Assembly (NCBI RefSeq): GCF_003382275.1
Contig: NZ_QTJX01000001.1
Span: 1,364,001 to 1,428,000, forward strand
DNA: 64,000 nucleotides
Reading direction: 5' to 3'
DNA from: Flagellimonas nanhaiensis
GTDB taxonomy: Bacteria > Bacteroidota > Bacteroidia > Flavobacteriales > Flavobacteriaceae
Positions 26,440 through 36,705 of this stretch are shown here, piece after piece. Below the pieces are notes generated by a model. It was given only the letters and a program-made list of their open reading frames with translations. It made no database searches and was not told the origin of the DNA. Made by a program: the position numbers and the translations under genes. Numbering within the stretch: the first letter of the stretch is position 1; each line of letters opens with the position of its first letter.

Positions 26440-28524
26440 ATGCCCCTAAAGACCGCTTCCAAGTTCTCCAATGGACTACTCCTTAAAGTAGTGCTGTCTT
26501 TTTGTGTGTATCTCATAGCAGTACCCCTATCTGGTCAAATCTCTAGAAAAGATAGTTTGTCCTACCGACTCAAAAGGTTGGAAACCACTAAACGTTTCAA
26601 TCCCAAGGATACTATTCATATTAAATTGTTGATTGACCTGGCCTCTGCATACAGGTTTATTGATAATGATAGTATATACTCTATCTCTGACCGGGCTTTA
26701 AAATATAGTAAGGCCGTTAACTACAAACAAGGCGAGATAGAAGCATTGTACGCTCTTGGTGGTTTTTATTCTGAGAATGGAAATCGGAAAAAATCCATGG
26801 CTGCGCTCAACAAGGCACTACAATTGGCCAATGAAGCAGATAGCAAAAAGAGCCAACTGGATATTATAAACGCTTTAGGACAGAACTATAGTTATGAGGG
26901 AAATTACGCAGAATCACTAAATCTGTATTTGAAGGGTATAGACGTCGCCAAACAAATAGGCAGTAAAAAAATGCTCTCTATTCTTAACGAGAACATTGCG
27001 AGTCTTTATGCAAACCAAAGGGACTTTAAAAATGCTCTGATATTTTATGATACCGTTCAAAAAATTAATCGAGAGTTGAACGATGACATTGTACATGCTG
27101 AGACTCAGAGTAATATGGCTTCGCTCTATATGGATGCTAAAAATTTCAAGTATGCCATGTTCAACATCAACAAGAGCATAAATACATTTGAAAAAAACAA
27201 GATTTATGATTGGCTTGCCTACGCTTATGAAGTAAAAGGAAGTATCTACCTTGAACAAGAAAAATATCAATGGGCACTATACTGGTACGATCAAAGTAAC
27301 ATGATCCATGACCAGCATGTTGATGACGATCGCGAAAAAATTCAACTGCTCAATGGCTTGTCCAAAGTCTACTTGGGGCTTGGCAAGAACGAACTGTCCA
27401 TGAAATATGCCCTGGAAGGATTAGAGTTATCCAAAAAGATAAAATCCCTTCAAGGACAGATAGATTGTTCGGAAACTTTATACAAACTCTACAAAAGCAA
27501 TGAAGATCACGTTACTTCCTTGGCCTACATGGAAACTTTTAAAACGCTATCGGATTCGTTGTTCAGGGACAAGAACAAACAAAGTCTTTCTCTTTTAGAG
27601 ACCAAACTGGAGCATGAGCAGGAAAAGCATGAACTTATCAAAGCAAATAAATTGGCCTTGGCCAAACAACGGAACTATATCTACTTCTCCGTTATTATAC
27701 TGATCATACTCAGTATTATCATTTTTGTAGTAAGGCGAAGCGAGAGCATTCAAAAGAAACTGAACAAGGAACTTCATGAAAAATCTGAGGCGGTAATTGA
27801 GCGGGAATCCCAATTGCATGAAATCAACAAGACCAAGACCAAGCTGTTCTCCATTATTGGCCATGATCTTAGAGGACCCATCGGGGCTCTTCAGGGTATG
27901 CTCAAACTTTTCACCGAAGGGGAAGTAAGCAAAGATGAATTCCTTTCCTTTATTCCAAAACTTAAATCGGATGTTGAAAACATTTCGTTTACATTGAACA
28001 ATCTCCTGTCCTGGGGACAGTCACAACTTAATGGAGTAGTTACCAAGGCAAAAAGTATTTCTCTTGAGAAAATTGTATCCAACAACGTCAATCTCTTGTC
28101 AGAGATAGCTGCAGGGAAATCGATTAAGATTATTAATCAGCTTCCAGAAAACACTATGATCTGGGCCGATCAAAACCAAATTGACATTGTAATTAGAAAT
28201 TTGCTCAGCAATGCTATCAAATTTACCCAAGAAAACGGTCTAATCTCCATTGAGGCCAAAGAGAAATCGGATATGTGGCAGATTATGGTCCGGGATACCG
28301 GGGTTGGAATGGACGAAGAAATGCAGAAAAAAATCTTTGAGGATACCAACGTAACCACCTACGGAACCAACAATGAAAGAGGTACTGGTCTGGGGTTATC
28401 CCTTTGTAAAGAAATGGTGCTGAAAAACAAGGGTGAAATTTGGGTGGAAAGTATTCTAAGGAAAGGCACAACTTTCTACTTTACCGTTCCTAAGTCCGAG
28501 AAAAAATACCAGTGGGCCAGTTAA
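26440..28524 (+). CDS. TPR sensor histidine kinase, HisKA type
   Basis: The ATG at 26440 gives 694 residues. A signal-like hydrophobic segment (about 10-35) is followed by about seven TPR units (about 50-390; for example YALGGFYSENGNRKKSMAAL). A transmembrane helix lies at about 412-432, a coiled coil follows, and the kinase core has IIGHDLRGPIGALQG with phospho-His475, then HATPase boxes (NLLSNAIKFT, DTGVGMD, GTGLGLSL). No receiver gene is adjacent, so it is an orphan kinase here. Its stop lies 3 bp from the convergent bshB1 stop. Confidence 0.9.
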   Translation: MPLKTASKFSNGLLLKVVLSFCVYLIAVPLSGQISRKDSLSYRLKRLETTKRFNPKDTIHIKLLIDLASAYRFIDNDSIYSISDRALKYSKAVNYKQGEIEALYALGGFYSENGNRKKSMAALNKALQLANEADSKKSQLDIINALGQNYSYEGNYAESLNLYLKGIDVAKQIGSKKMLSILNENIASLYANQRDFKNALIFYDTVQKINRELNDDIVHAETQSNMASLYMDAKNFKYAMFNINKSINTFEKNKIYDWLAYAYEVKGSIYLEQEKYQWALYWYDQSNMIHDQHVDDDREKIQLLNGLSKVYLGLGKNELSMKYALEGLELSKKIKSLQGQIDCSETLYKLYKSNEDHVTSLAYMETFKTLSDSLFRDKNKQSLSLLETKLEHEQEKHELIKANKLALAKQRNYIYFSVIILIILSIIIFVVRRSESIQKKLNKELHEKSEAVIERESQLHEINKTKTKLFSIIGHDLRGPIGALQGMLKLFTEGEVSKDEFLSFIPKLKSDVENISFTLNNLLSWGQSQLNGVVTKAKSISLEKIVSNNVNLLSEIAAGKSIKIINQLPENTMIWADQNQIDIVIRNLLSNAIKFTQENGLISIEAKEKSDMWQIMVRDTGVGMDEEMQKKIFEDTNVTTYGTNNERGTGLGLSLCKEMVLKNKGEIWVESILRKGTTFYFTVPKSEKKYQWAS

Positions 28525-28527
28525 GCA

Positions 28528-29250
28528 CTAAATTAAATCGCCTAAATTATCCACAGCTACAAAACGTTCTGCTGTAAACCCTTCGGCGTATTCCACTCCT
28601 ACCAGTCTACCTAAGTCCCTTGCCCTATAGGTGACACTATCCAGAAAATTTTTACTGCTGATCGGAGTTTCAGGAGCATTTGTTTTGGGATCGTAAAATT
28701 GGGAGCCATAAGCCAAGATTGCTTCCTTTTTCTTTTCCATAAAACCAGATACGTCCACTACAAAATCAGGTTCAAGGTTTTTCCATTGAATATAATGATA
28801 GACTGCTTTTGGGCGCCATGGTTCTTGCCATTCATCATCCCCTTCCATTTTGGTATCTATTTTGATCAGTCCACTTAAAAAGCAAGCATCGCTTACCAAT
28901 TTGCTACCCTTCGCATGGTCAATATGTCTATCATCGATTGCATTACATAGCACGGTTTCCGGGCGGTACTTTCTTATGACCTTAATAATTTCCAGTTGAT
29001 GTGCCTTATCATTGGTAAAGAATCCGTCGGCAAATTCCATATTTTCCCGAACCGAGATTCCCAAAACTTTTGCCGCTGCTGCCGATTCCTGATCTCTTAT
29101 CTCGGCTGACCCTCGAGTTCCCAATTCACCACGGGTCAAATCAATGATTCCCACTTTTTTTCCTTTGGAAACTTCCTTTGCAATTGTTGCTCCAGCTCCA
29201 AGTTCTGCATCATCCGGATGGGCTCCGAAAACTAAAATATCTAATTTCAT
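28528..29250 (-). CDS. bshB1: Bacillithiol biosynthesis deacetylase BshB1
   Basis: A 240-residue PIG-L/LmbE-fold zinc deacetylase. The metal motif is GAHPDDAELG (H11, D13, D14), and RGELGTRG and DDRHIDHAKG are strongly BshB1-like. It removes acetyl from GlcNAc-malate in bacillithiol synthesis, the low-molecular-weight thiol of many Bacteroidota and Firmicutes. It is the third gene after MATE and the Cys/Met PLP enzyme (9 bp spacing), which fits thiol metabolism. Confidence 0.92.
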   Translation of the reverse strand: MKLDILVFGAHPDDAELGAGATIAKEVSKGKKVGIIDLTRGELGTRGSAEIRDQESAAAAKVLGISVRENMEFADGFFTNDKAHQLEIIKVIRKYRPETVLCNAIDDRHIDHAKGSKLVSDACFLSGLIKIDTKMEGDDEWQEPWRPKAVYHYIQWKNLEPDFVVDVSGFMEKKKEAILAYGSQFYDPKTNAPETPISSKNFLDSVTYRARDLGRLVGVEYAEGFTAERFVAVDNLGDLI

Positions 29251-29259
29251 TTGTTAAGG

Positions 29260-30429
29260 TTAGGCGTGTACGGTAAGGTTTTTTACCTGCTCTAAAGCTT
29301 GCTCAATGTCTTTGGTCAAATCATCCATTTCCTCAATGCCCAATGAAAATCTGATCAAAGAATCCTTTATTCCTTGTTTCTTTCTGTCCTCTGGGCTCAT
29401 CAGTGCGTGAGAGGTCTTTGTTGGGGAGAGCATCGTACTCTCAATTCCTGCCAAACTCATTGAAGGTTTTATCAATTTTAAATGCTGAAAGAATAGAGAC
29501 ACATCAATATCTGGATTGAGTTCAAAAGAAAGCATCCCTCCAAAACCATTCATTTGTGATTTGGCCAATTCATGATCTGGATGGGTCTCAAGTCCTGGAT
29601 AGTAGACTTTCTCAACCTCACTTTTATTATCCAAATAGGTGGCCATTTTCATGGCATTTTCGTTTTGTGCCCTTACCCTGATTCCCATTGTTTTGATGCT
29701 TCTTTCCAAAAGCCATACGGTATAGTCGCTTAAACTTCCTCCAAAACAAATTGCGGTCTGAAAGACCTGGTCCATAATCTCCTGGGAACCTGTAACTACA
29801 CCTGCACAAATATCCGAGTGACCTCCCATATATTTTGTGGCACTATGAAGAACTACATCAACACCAAAATCATGTGGATTCTGATTTATTGGACTGGCAA
29901 AAGTGTTGTCAATTATTGAGAGAATTTTATTCTTTCTGCTCAATTCTACAACTCCTGTCATATCAGTAATCGTCAACAATGGATTGGAAGGTGTCTCAAG
30001 ATAAACCACCTTTGTGTTGGGTCGAATCTCCCTTTGAAAATCAGCAACGGTCCATCCTTCAGTGAATGAATATTGAATCCCATATTTCTCGAGTTGGGTC
30101 ACCACAAAATTATATGTGCCTCCATAAAGTGTTTGCTGAAGCACGATATGGTCCCCTGCTTGCAAAAAGGACATCAAAGCTGTACTGATAGCTGCCATTC
30201 CACTTCCAAAAATCAAAGCAGCCTCGGTATGCTCCAAGGCCGCCAGTTTTTTGCAGAGTGCTTCTTGATTTGGGGTATTGAAATATCTAGGGTATCTTTT
30301 TACATCTACATCTTCAAAGGCATACGAGGTACTCATGTACAAAGGGGATACCGCTCCCTTAAACGTCTTATCCTCCAATTCCCCAGTATGCGTGCAAATG
30401 GTATTTACACCTTTTTTTACATTATCCAT
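29260..30429 (-). CDS. Cys/Met-metabolism PLP-dependent enzyme (gamma-synthase/lyase type)
   Basis: A 389-residue type I PLP enzyme. The PLP Lys is K199 in HSATKYMGGHSD. IFGSGMAA, YGGTYNF, ETPSNPLL and DNTFASP are the usual family motifs. It could be cystathionine gamma-synthase, cystathionine gamma-lyase, homocysteine synthase or methionine gamma-lyase; sequence reading alone does not separate these. It sits 35 bp after the MATE gene and 9 bp before bshB1. Confidence 0.87.
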   Translation of the reverse strand: MDNVKKGVNTICTHTGELEDKTFKGAVSPLYMSTSYAFEDVDVKRYPRYFNTPNQEALCKKLAALEHTEAALIFGSGMAAISTALMSFLQAGDHIVLQQTLYGGTYNFVVTQLEKYGIQYSFTEGWTVADFQREIRPNTKVVYLETPSNPLLTITDMTGVVELSRKNKILSIIDNTFASPINQNPHDFGVDVVLHSATKYMGGHSDICAGVVTGSQEIMDQVFQTAICFGGSLSDYTVWLLERSIKTMGIRVRAQNENAMKMATYLDNKSEVEKVYYPGLETHPDHELAKSQMNGFGGMLSFELNPDIDVSLFFQHLKLIKPSMSLAGIESTMLSPTKTSHALMSPEDRKKQGIKDSLIRFSLGIEEMDDLTKDIEQALEQVKNLTVHA

Positions 30430-30464
30430 GTGGAAAAAATTTAACCTAAAGATACGGAAACCGC

Positions 30465-31874
30465 TTATACTTCAACCCGCTTCCAATTTCCTTTTTTAAA
30501 CCATACCATTGCCATTACCGCAAGCAATACCTCAGCGGCAGTTATGGCTATAAAAACACCTTTTGCTCCCATTCCAAACACCAACGCGGCCAAATAGGCC
30601 AACGGAAGTTGGAACAGCCAAAAGGAGAAGAAATTTATCTTGGTAGGCGTCTTGGTATCCCCTGCTCCATTGAATGCTTGTGTAACTACCATTCCGTAAG
30701 CGTAAAACACATAACCCAACGCAATAATCTGAAGGCAAAGTGCTCCATTTTCCACTACCTGTGGGGTTGCATTGAACCAAGAAATAATGGATTTGGCAAA
30801 AACAAGGTAAATCACTGAGACCAACCCCATGAAATAGGCATTGTACTTTCCGGTTTTCCAAACGGACACCTCTGCCCTATCTGGTTTTTTTGCTCCAAGG
30901 TTCTGGCCTACCAAAGTGGCCGCAGCATTGCTCATACCCCATGAAGGCATTAAAGTGAACATCATTACCCTAATGGCTATGGTGTAACCCGCCAGTACTT
31001 CGCTTCCAAATTCTGACATGATACGCATAAGGAACACCCAGCTTGAAGTCCCGATCAAGAATTGTGCAATGCCTCCCAAGGAAACTTTGATCAAATTGAC
31101 CATTACGGTAAGGTTCAACACCAAATCGCTCACTGCCAGTTTGATCTTACCCCATCCAAAGAACAAAATACCCAACTGAAAAAGAACAGCAGACCCTCGT
31201 CCAATATTTGTAGCAATGCCGGCTCCCATTACCCCATACTCTGGAATTGGTCCCAGACCGAATATAAAAATTGGATCCAATATAATATTGAGACCGTTGG
31301 ACAGGACCAAGGTCCACATGGCTATGGAAGCATCACCAGCGCCCCTGAAAATAGCATTGATCAGGAACAGCAACATTATGGTAATATTTCCACCTATCAG
31401 AAATTTTGTATACCCATAACCCTCTTCGATCAAGTCAGGTTCTCCTCCCATTAATGCAAGAATCTCTTTGGCATAAAGAATACCTACGATTCCCAGAACA
31501 ATGGATATTACTATCCCCAGACCAATAGCCTGTACCGCTGCTATTCTTGCCGCTTGAACATTTTTTTCGCCTATCCGCCGTGCAACAACTGCCGTAGCTG
31601 CCATACTTAAACCTATGGCAAGGGCATAGATCAACGTAATTACAGACTCAGTGAGTCCAATTGTGGCCACGGCATTTACACTTACCTGAGAAACATAGGC
31701 AATGTCCACAAGTGCAAAAATGGATTCCATAAGCATTTCCAAAATCATTGGAATGGAAAGCATGAAAATGGCCTTTCGTATACTTCCAGATGTAAATTCA
31801 GTCTCTTTGCCAGATACTGCAATCCAGAAATAGTTAATCAATTTTTTGAAAGAATATGTATTTGAATTTGTCAT
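30465..31874 (-). CDS. MATE-family efflux transporter
   Basis: A 469-residue polytopic membrane protein with about 12 hydrophobic helices and the two-lobed MATE layout: FMLSIPMILEMLMESIFALV at the first helix, GLTESVITLIYALAIGLSMA in the second, and later VGQNLGAKKPDRAE. It is a cation-coupled exporter of unknown substrate. It begins the MATE-PLP enzyme-bshB1 unit. A possible drug or thiol-conjugate export role is only inference. Its 233-bp leader holds short hairpins. Confidence 0.92.
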   Translation of the reverse strand: MTNSNTYSFKKLINYFWIAVSGKETEFTSGSIRKAIFMLSIPMILEMLMESIFALVDIAYVSQVSVNAVATIGLTESVITLIYALAIGLSMAATAVVARRIGEKNVQAARIAAVQAIGLGIVISIVLGIVGILYAKEILALMGGEPDLIEEGYGYTKFLIGGNITIMLLFLINAIFRGAGDASIAMWTLVLSNGLNIILDPIFIFGLGPIPEYGVMGAGIATNIGRGSAVLFQLGILFFGWGKIKLAVSDLVLNLTVMVNLIKVSLGGIAQFLIGTSSWVFLMRIMSEFGSEVLAGYTIAIRVMMFTLMPSWGMSNAAATLVGQNLGAKKPDRAEVSVWKTGKYNAYFMGLVSVIYLVFAKSIISWFNATPQVVENGALCLQIIALGYVFYAYGMVVTQAFNGAGDTKTPTKINFFSFWLFQLPLAYLAALVFGMGAKGVFIAITAAEVLLAVMAMVWFKKGNWKRVEV

Positions 31875-31919
31875 TTAAAAAGAATTATGTGTAAAAAAAG
31901 AAGTGCAATGTCAATCAGT

Positions 31920-31956
31920 CCGAAAAGTCTTTCGGTTACTTTTTTGGCCCTTTGGC
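31920..31956. repeat. Two short hairpins in the MATE/M14 divergent region
   Basis: CCGAAA-AGTC-TTTCGG (31920-31935) and GGCC-CTTT-GGCC (31945-31956) lie close together in the MATE 5' leader. The first is followed on the plus strand by TTACTTTTTT. I see no match to a riboswitch class I know. Confidence 0.45.
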
Positions 31957-32107
31957 CATATTGACATCTATAGTGGACATAATTCTTATAACTTCATGAT
32001 GGCACAAAGTTTAGAAAAAAAAATTAAAAGTTGCTGATTTTTTTTGTTTTTTGATGAATCCGATGTTCTTATATTTGGAACTCCATCCACAACTAACAGA
32101 AAACTTT

Positions 32108-33403
32108 ATGTACCACAAGTGTTTGTTTTTCTGCATGATACTTCTTATTTCATGCACTACTTCATGTAAAAAAAATAATGATTCATCGGACAAAGAAAAA
32201 ACAGGTTATACTGGTCAAGCTCCCAGTTCTGTAGTGCCAACAGTGGACAAACCCATACAAAAACAATGGAAAGGCACTTGGGCGTTAACGGATAGTACTA
32301 CTTTCTTTTCCAACGATTTTGATGGTGCAAGATTGAACGGTGTCGCCTATGATGGGAACGATCACTATACTATTTGGATCACTGCAGAAAATACGCCGAT
32401 CAACGTTAGTCCTTGGTATGCGTTCAAAGTTTGGTCCACTACCGAGCGGGATATTACCATTCAGCTCACTTACCAAGATTCCAGAAACAGGTACTATCCA
32501 AAAATCAGTACTGATGGTAAGATTTTTAAATCTTTGGACAGTATATCCTTTAAACCCATTAACCCAGGTGAAGGTGATTTTGGAATAAAAGCTGCTCCGG
32601 AATCTGCTGAAATTACTATTTCCGTAAGTGAAAATCCAACATGGGTATCTGCCCAGGAACTCTATACCTCAACTGTGGTGAAAACTTGGATAGATTCCTT
32701 AAGCGTAAAACCTTTTGTGAAAAATTATCCGGTTGGACTCTCCAAGGAGGGAAGAACCATGCACCTCATGGAAATCAATGAAAATGAGGAGTCCAAAAAG
32801 GCCCTGATGATCATTTCCAGGCAACACCCCCCAGAGGTTACCGGTTTTCTGGCCATGAAATCCTTTATTGAAACTATATCAGGGGATTCGGAGCTAGCTG
32901 TCAATTTTAGAAAGGAACATACTGTTTTTGTGGTTCCATTAATGAATCCTGATGGTGTGGACAACGGTCATTGGCGCCATAACATGGGAGGAATTGATCT
33001 AAATAGGGATTGGCAGAATTTCAATCAACCTGAAACCAAAAATGTACGCGATTTTCTAAGAGAAAAGGACAAGGATTATGATTTTGTCTTTGGAGCCGAT
33101 TTTCATTCCACTTGGGACGATATTTATTATCCAATAGACACCACCGTAACCGGAAAAAAAGGTAAGATTATCTTTGATTGGATAGACAATATCAGCCAAA
33201 GGCTACCTCAGAAAAAGACCAATGTTGCCGCTTCTACCAATATTGATCCCACAATGGTGTCCAGGACCTATTTTTATGTAAATCATGATATGCCCTCCAT
33301 TGTTTTTGAACTTGGGGACAATACCTCACGTGATTTCCTAAAATTGAAAGGGCAGGTAGCCGCGGAAGAAATCATGAAACTTCTTTTATCTCAAGAAGAG
33401 TAG
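32108..33403 (+). CDS. M14-type zinc carboxypeptidase lipoprotein
   Basis: The ATG at 32108 gives 431 residues with a lipobox near residue 15-19 (LISCTTSC). Residues about 30-190 form an N-terminal beta domain. The M14 site is complete: HPPE (zinc ligands), NPDGVDNGHWRHN with the substrate Arg, LNRDW, FHSTW (third zinc ligand), and Glu in VFELGD. It probably trims C-terminal residues or processes muropeptides outside the cell. Its stop abuts the stop of the convergent CcsBA gene. Confidence 0.87.
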   Translation: MYHKCLFFCMILLISCTTSCKKNNDSSDKEKTGYTGQAPSSVVPTVDKPIQKQWKGTWALTDSTTFFSNDFDGARLNGVAYDGNDHYTIWITAENTPINVSPWYAFKVWSTTERDITIQLTYQDSRNRYYPKISTDGKIFKSLDSISFKPINPGEGDFGIKAAPESAEITISVSENPTWVSAQELYTSTVVKTWIDSLSVKPFVKNYPVGLSKEGRTMHLMEINENEESKKALMIISRQHPPEVTGFLAMKSFIETISGDSELAVNFRKEHTVFVVPLMNPDGVDNGHWRHNMGGIDLNRDWQNFNQPETKNVRDFLREKDKDYDFVFGADFHSTWDDIYYPIDTTVTGKKGKIIFDWIDNISQRLPQKKTNVAASTNIDPTMVSRTYFYVNHDMPSIVFELGDNTSRDFLKLKGQVAAEEIMKLLLSQEE

Positions 33404-36400
33404 TTATTTGGCATAGTGCACCCTGTATCTCCAAATACTTACCGCGCCAAGTATTAGAACACCTATCACGGTATACCAAACAAAACTTGGGGTAATTACT
33501 TGGTCACCACTGGCATAGCTATGAAGGCCCACTAGGTAAAAGTTTACCCCAAAATAGGTCATCATAATACTGGAAAAGGCCAAAATGCTCGCAAAGTTAA
33601 AAGACCATGTCCCCCGTAATCCCGGAACCAAACGCATGTGCACTACAAAAGCATAGATCATAATTGATATTAAAGCCCAGGTTTCTTTTGGATCCCAGCC
33701 CCAATATCTTCCCCAACTTTCATTGGCCCATTGTCCTCCCAGAAAATTACCTATGGTAAGCATAACCAAACCGGCTGTCAAAGCCAACTCATTAATTATG
33801 GTCAACTCCTTAATGCTGAGTTCCATTTTCTTTTTATTCTCCTTGGTAGTCAAAACCATGAGCAAAAGACATACTACACCCAAGATCATTCCAATGGTGA
33901 GCGGACCATAACTACCCACAATTACGGCAACATGAATCATGAGCCAATAACTGTCCAGTACGGGTTGTAAATTGGCTATGGCCGGGTCCACCCAGCTTTG
34001 GTGGGCAATCCATAATAACATTGATGTTACAAAGGCACTGGCCGCAATGGTCAATTCACTTTTTCTTCCCAGTGCCAAACCAATACCCATTGTGGCCCAA
34101 GCTACATAAAGGATACTTTCGTAAGCATCACTCCAGGGTGCATGTCCCGAAATATACCACCGTAAAACCAATCCAACCGTATGCCATATAAAAAACAGAA
34201 TGATTGTTCCTTTTAGAAGGTAAGCTACTGCTTTAAGAATTTCCCTATCCTTGAATATCCTCACCACCAACGTAATGAACAATAACAATCCAACCAAAGC
34301 ATAGTACCTGTACAACCTGTTAAATATGTCCAGCTTATTATAGATGATTTCCGTTTGGATTTTTTTGTCACTGGGCAGTACTTCTTTTCCGTGGTTAACT
34401 TGATTCTGCTTGAAGGCTTCCAGAAGTTTGTCCGATTGCGAATAGTCCCCTGTTGAAATGGCATTTTTAAGTGTTCCTAAGTAAAAGGGCACCGAATTAC
34501 GAACAAAATTTGAATACAGGGAATCTTGAATTTGATATTGCCCAGAACGGTACTCTACTGCGGAGATCCATTTGTTGTTCTCGTTATTCAGCAATGGAAA
34601 TATCTTCACTATCTGCCCACTCAATGCTATGTTCAACAGGCTGAGCCGCTCCCCTACTTTCTTAAAGTCCATTTCAAAGCTTGAAGGGTTGTTGGTGGAA
34701 GTCGCTTTTTCCAGATAAGGTTGCAGTTTGTATCTACCCTTTTCATCAAAAAAGTCGGTGGCCTTTACCAATTTTGTTCCTTTAGGAACTCCAATGATTT
34801 TTCTAGTGCTATCATTCTCCTTTTTCGCCAGTGCAATGAACTCAACATTGTACCACACACCAGGGTTCATCATCATAGAAAGGAAAACTTGATTCGCGGA
34901 CAAACCTTCATAGGTATTCTTACCGCTTAATTTTCTAAGTACTTCTGATGCAAAAGTATGAATGGGCTTCATTCTACCGCCTTCATCCTGAATCACCAAA
35001 GCACCAAATTTTTCGGCATGTTCCTCTGTTACTACGGTTGATTTGATCACAGAATCTACCTGGGCTTTTGTGGGCAACATATTATGTTGATGGTCCGTGC
35101 TATCTTCCTGGGCTACGGCCAAAGGAATTCCCATCAAAAGTAACCCAATGGTCAGAGCAGCTTTTTTAGCTTTGACTTTTTCTAAGGCTTTCTGCAAATC
35201 CCTAAATCTGGTCTTACCAAAAAACATGATTCCCATTAGACCAATATATAATAGAAAATACCCAATATAGGTAATCCATGTACCCCACATATCGTGGTTT
35301 ACGGACAAAACAGTGCCCTTTTCATCTGGGTGGAAGCTGGACTGGAAAAATCGATAACCTCGATGATCTAGCACATGGTTCATGAAAATATCATAATCAA
35401 AAGGGCGGTCATCATGAACGGTGATTCTACTCATGAAAGAAGAATACCCCATTTCGGTTCCTGGATATTTTTCGGCGATAAAATCATTCAATTGAATGGA
35501 AAAAGGAAGCTCATGGACCTTGGAGCCATAGCTAAGTGAAAAATCTAATCCTCCAACATTGATCTTATCTGAAAAATTTGAAGTACCCTGTCCTCCCAGT
35601 AATTTTATTTCTTGACTGGCTCCATTGGCGGTTACAGAAACCACCAAAGCATCTTGTGTGCTCTCGGTCACTTCTTCCTCCGGTACCTTGACCACTCCAT
35701 AACTTCCCTTTACCATAGGTTCGGGAATAACAAATTGCATACCCGCCATGTTATAAAGGGACCGCAGCTGTAACGATTGAATACTGTCGTTGATTACCTC
35801 ACCTTGGAACTGATCCGCCATCCGCATAAAACTTCCAGCAAATGGGGATTTCACTTCATAACTGCCTTCCTTGGTATAGATATTAATAGCTCCTTCCGTC
35901 TCTTTGTTCAGTGCAAACAACACGTTGTGAATGCTGGCAATCTGTCCGTTTTCAAGATAGTGTTCATGCCGTTGGCCATCCCCTGCCTCTACTATTTTCA
36001 GGTACTCTTTTCCGTTTTCATCTGGAATAAGTCCTTCTTCAGCTCCGTCTATAAAATCAACATAAGAAATGGTAAAGGGCACACCATTGAAGTCGGATTT
36101 CCATGGAAGGCTTGAGCGCATTCCCTCTGGGGTCACAATCAAATCATCTTCCAATACCTTTCTTTTGGTCTCGCCGTTGATATCGCCATCAACAAATGCA
36201 GTCAAATAGGTTTTATCGGAATAAAATCGATTTTCAGAAGCTCCTTCACGAATGGGCATTACACCCTCAAAGCTTATGTAACGGGTAACAAAAGCTCCTA
36301 AAATGATCAAAACCCAAGAAAGGTGAAGCAATAGTACTGGCCATTTCTTCCATCTCAACAACTTATATCTGGAAACATTTCCGATAAAATTGATCATCAA

Positions 36401-36571
36401 GAGGGCCATGATAGCCTCAAACCAAGTTGCATTGTAAATGTATATTCGGGCTGTTTCAGTACTGTATTTAGTTTCCACAAGGGTACCGATGGCCATTGCT
36501 GCTGCAAAAACCAAAAGTAGAACTGCCATGAGCCTGGTGGAAAACAGAGTCTTTTTGAGAATATCGATCAT
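33404..36571 (-). CDS. Cytochrome c biogenesis protein, fused CcsB-CcsA (System II)
   Basis: A 1055-residue membrane protein. The N-terminal 460 residues are ResB/CcsB-like (four transmembrane segments and a large periplasmic domain), about 460-720 form a soluble linker, and the C-terminal 330 residues are CcsA-like with WGRYWGWDPKETWAL, the tryptophan-rich heme-binding motif, and conserved His residues in other loops. It exports and ligates heme to apocytochromes. Fused CcsBA proteins are usual in Bacteroidota and epsilonproteobacteria. It is transcribed alone from a promoter with TATTTTTG about 50 bp upstream. Confidence 0.93.
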   Translation of the reverse strand: MIDILKKTLFSTRLMAVLLLVFAAAMAIGTLVETKYSTETARIYIYNATWFEAIMALLMINFIGNVSRYKLLRWKKWPVLLLHLSWVLIILGAFVTRYISFEGVMPIREGASENRFYSDKTYLTAFVDGDINGETKRKVLEDDLIVTPEGMRSSLPWKSDFNGVPFTISYVDFIDGAEEGLIPDENGKEYLKIVEAGDGQRHEHYLENGQIASIHNVLFALNKETEGAINIYTKEGSYEVKSPFAGSFMRMADQFQGEVINDSIQSLQLRSLYNMAGMQFVIPEPMVKGSYGVVKVPEEEVTESTQDALVVSVTANGASQEIKLLGGQGTSNFSDKINVGGLDFSLSYGSKVHELPFSIQLNDFIAEKYPGTEMGYSSFMSRITVHDDRPFDYDIFMNHVLDHRGYRFFQSSFHPDEKGTVLSVNHDMWGTWITYIGYFLLYIGLMGIMFFGKTRFRDLQKALEKVKAKKAALTIGLLLMGIPLAVAQEDSTDHQHNMLPTKAQVDSVIKSTVVTEEHAEKFGALVIQDEGGRMKPIHTFASEVLRKLSGKNTYEGLSANQVFLSMMMNPGVWYNVEFIALAKKENDSTRKIIGVPKGTKLVKATDFFDEKGRYKLQPYLEKATSTNNPSSFEMDFKKVGERLSLLNIALSGQIVKIFPLLNNENNKWISAVEYRSGQYQIQDSLYSNFVRNSVPFYLGTLKNAISTGDYSQSDKLLEAFKQNQVNHGKEVLPSDKKIQTEIIYNKLDIFNRLYRYYALVGLLLFITLVVRIFKDREILKAVAYLLKGTIILFFIWHTVGLVLRWYISGHAPWSDAYESILYVAWATMGIGLALGRKSELTIAASAFVTSMLLWIAHQSWVDPAIANLQPVLDSYWLMIHVAVIVGSYGPLTIGMILGVVCLLLMVLTTKENKKKMELSIKELTIINELALTAGLVMLTIGNFLGGQWANESWGRYWGWDPKETWALISIMIYAFVVHMRLVPGLRGTWSFNFASILAFSSIMMTYFGVNFYLVGLHSYASGDQVITPSFVWYTVIGVLILGAVSIWRYRVHYAK

Positions 36572-36705
36572 TAAAACGAGATGTACTTTTCAGCTTGCAA
36601 AAATACGGCGTTTTTACCATTTCAGTGTTTGCCGGTCAAAGAAAAGTCCGATCTAAATGTTAATTGCTTTGACTTAAATCTGTCTTCAAATTTGTAGTTT
36701 TGTAC

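Noticed and set aside
31945-31956. GGCCCTTTGGCC as a riboswitch core
   Set aside because: The stem is only 4 bp and no known riboswitch signature surrounds it.
32011-32193. Minus-strand 60-codon frame in the MATE/M14 gap
   Set aside because: Antisense to the M14 signal peptide, low complexity, no similarity known.
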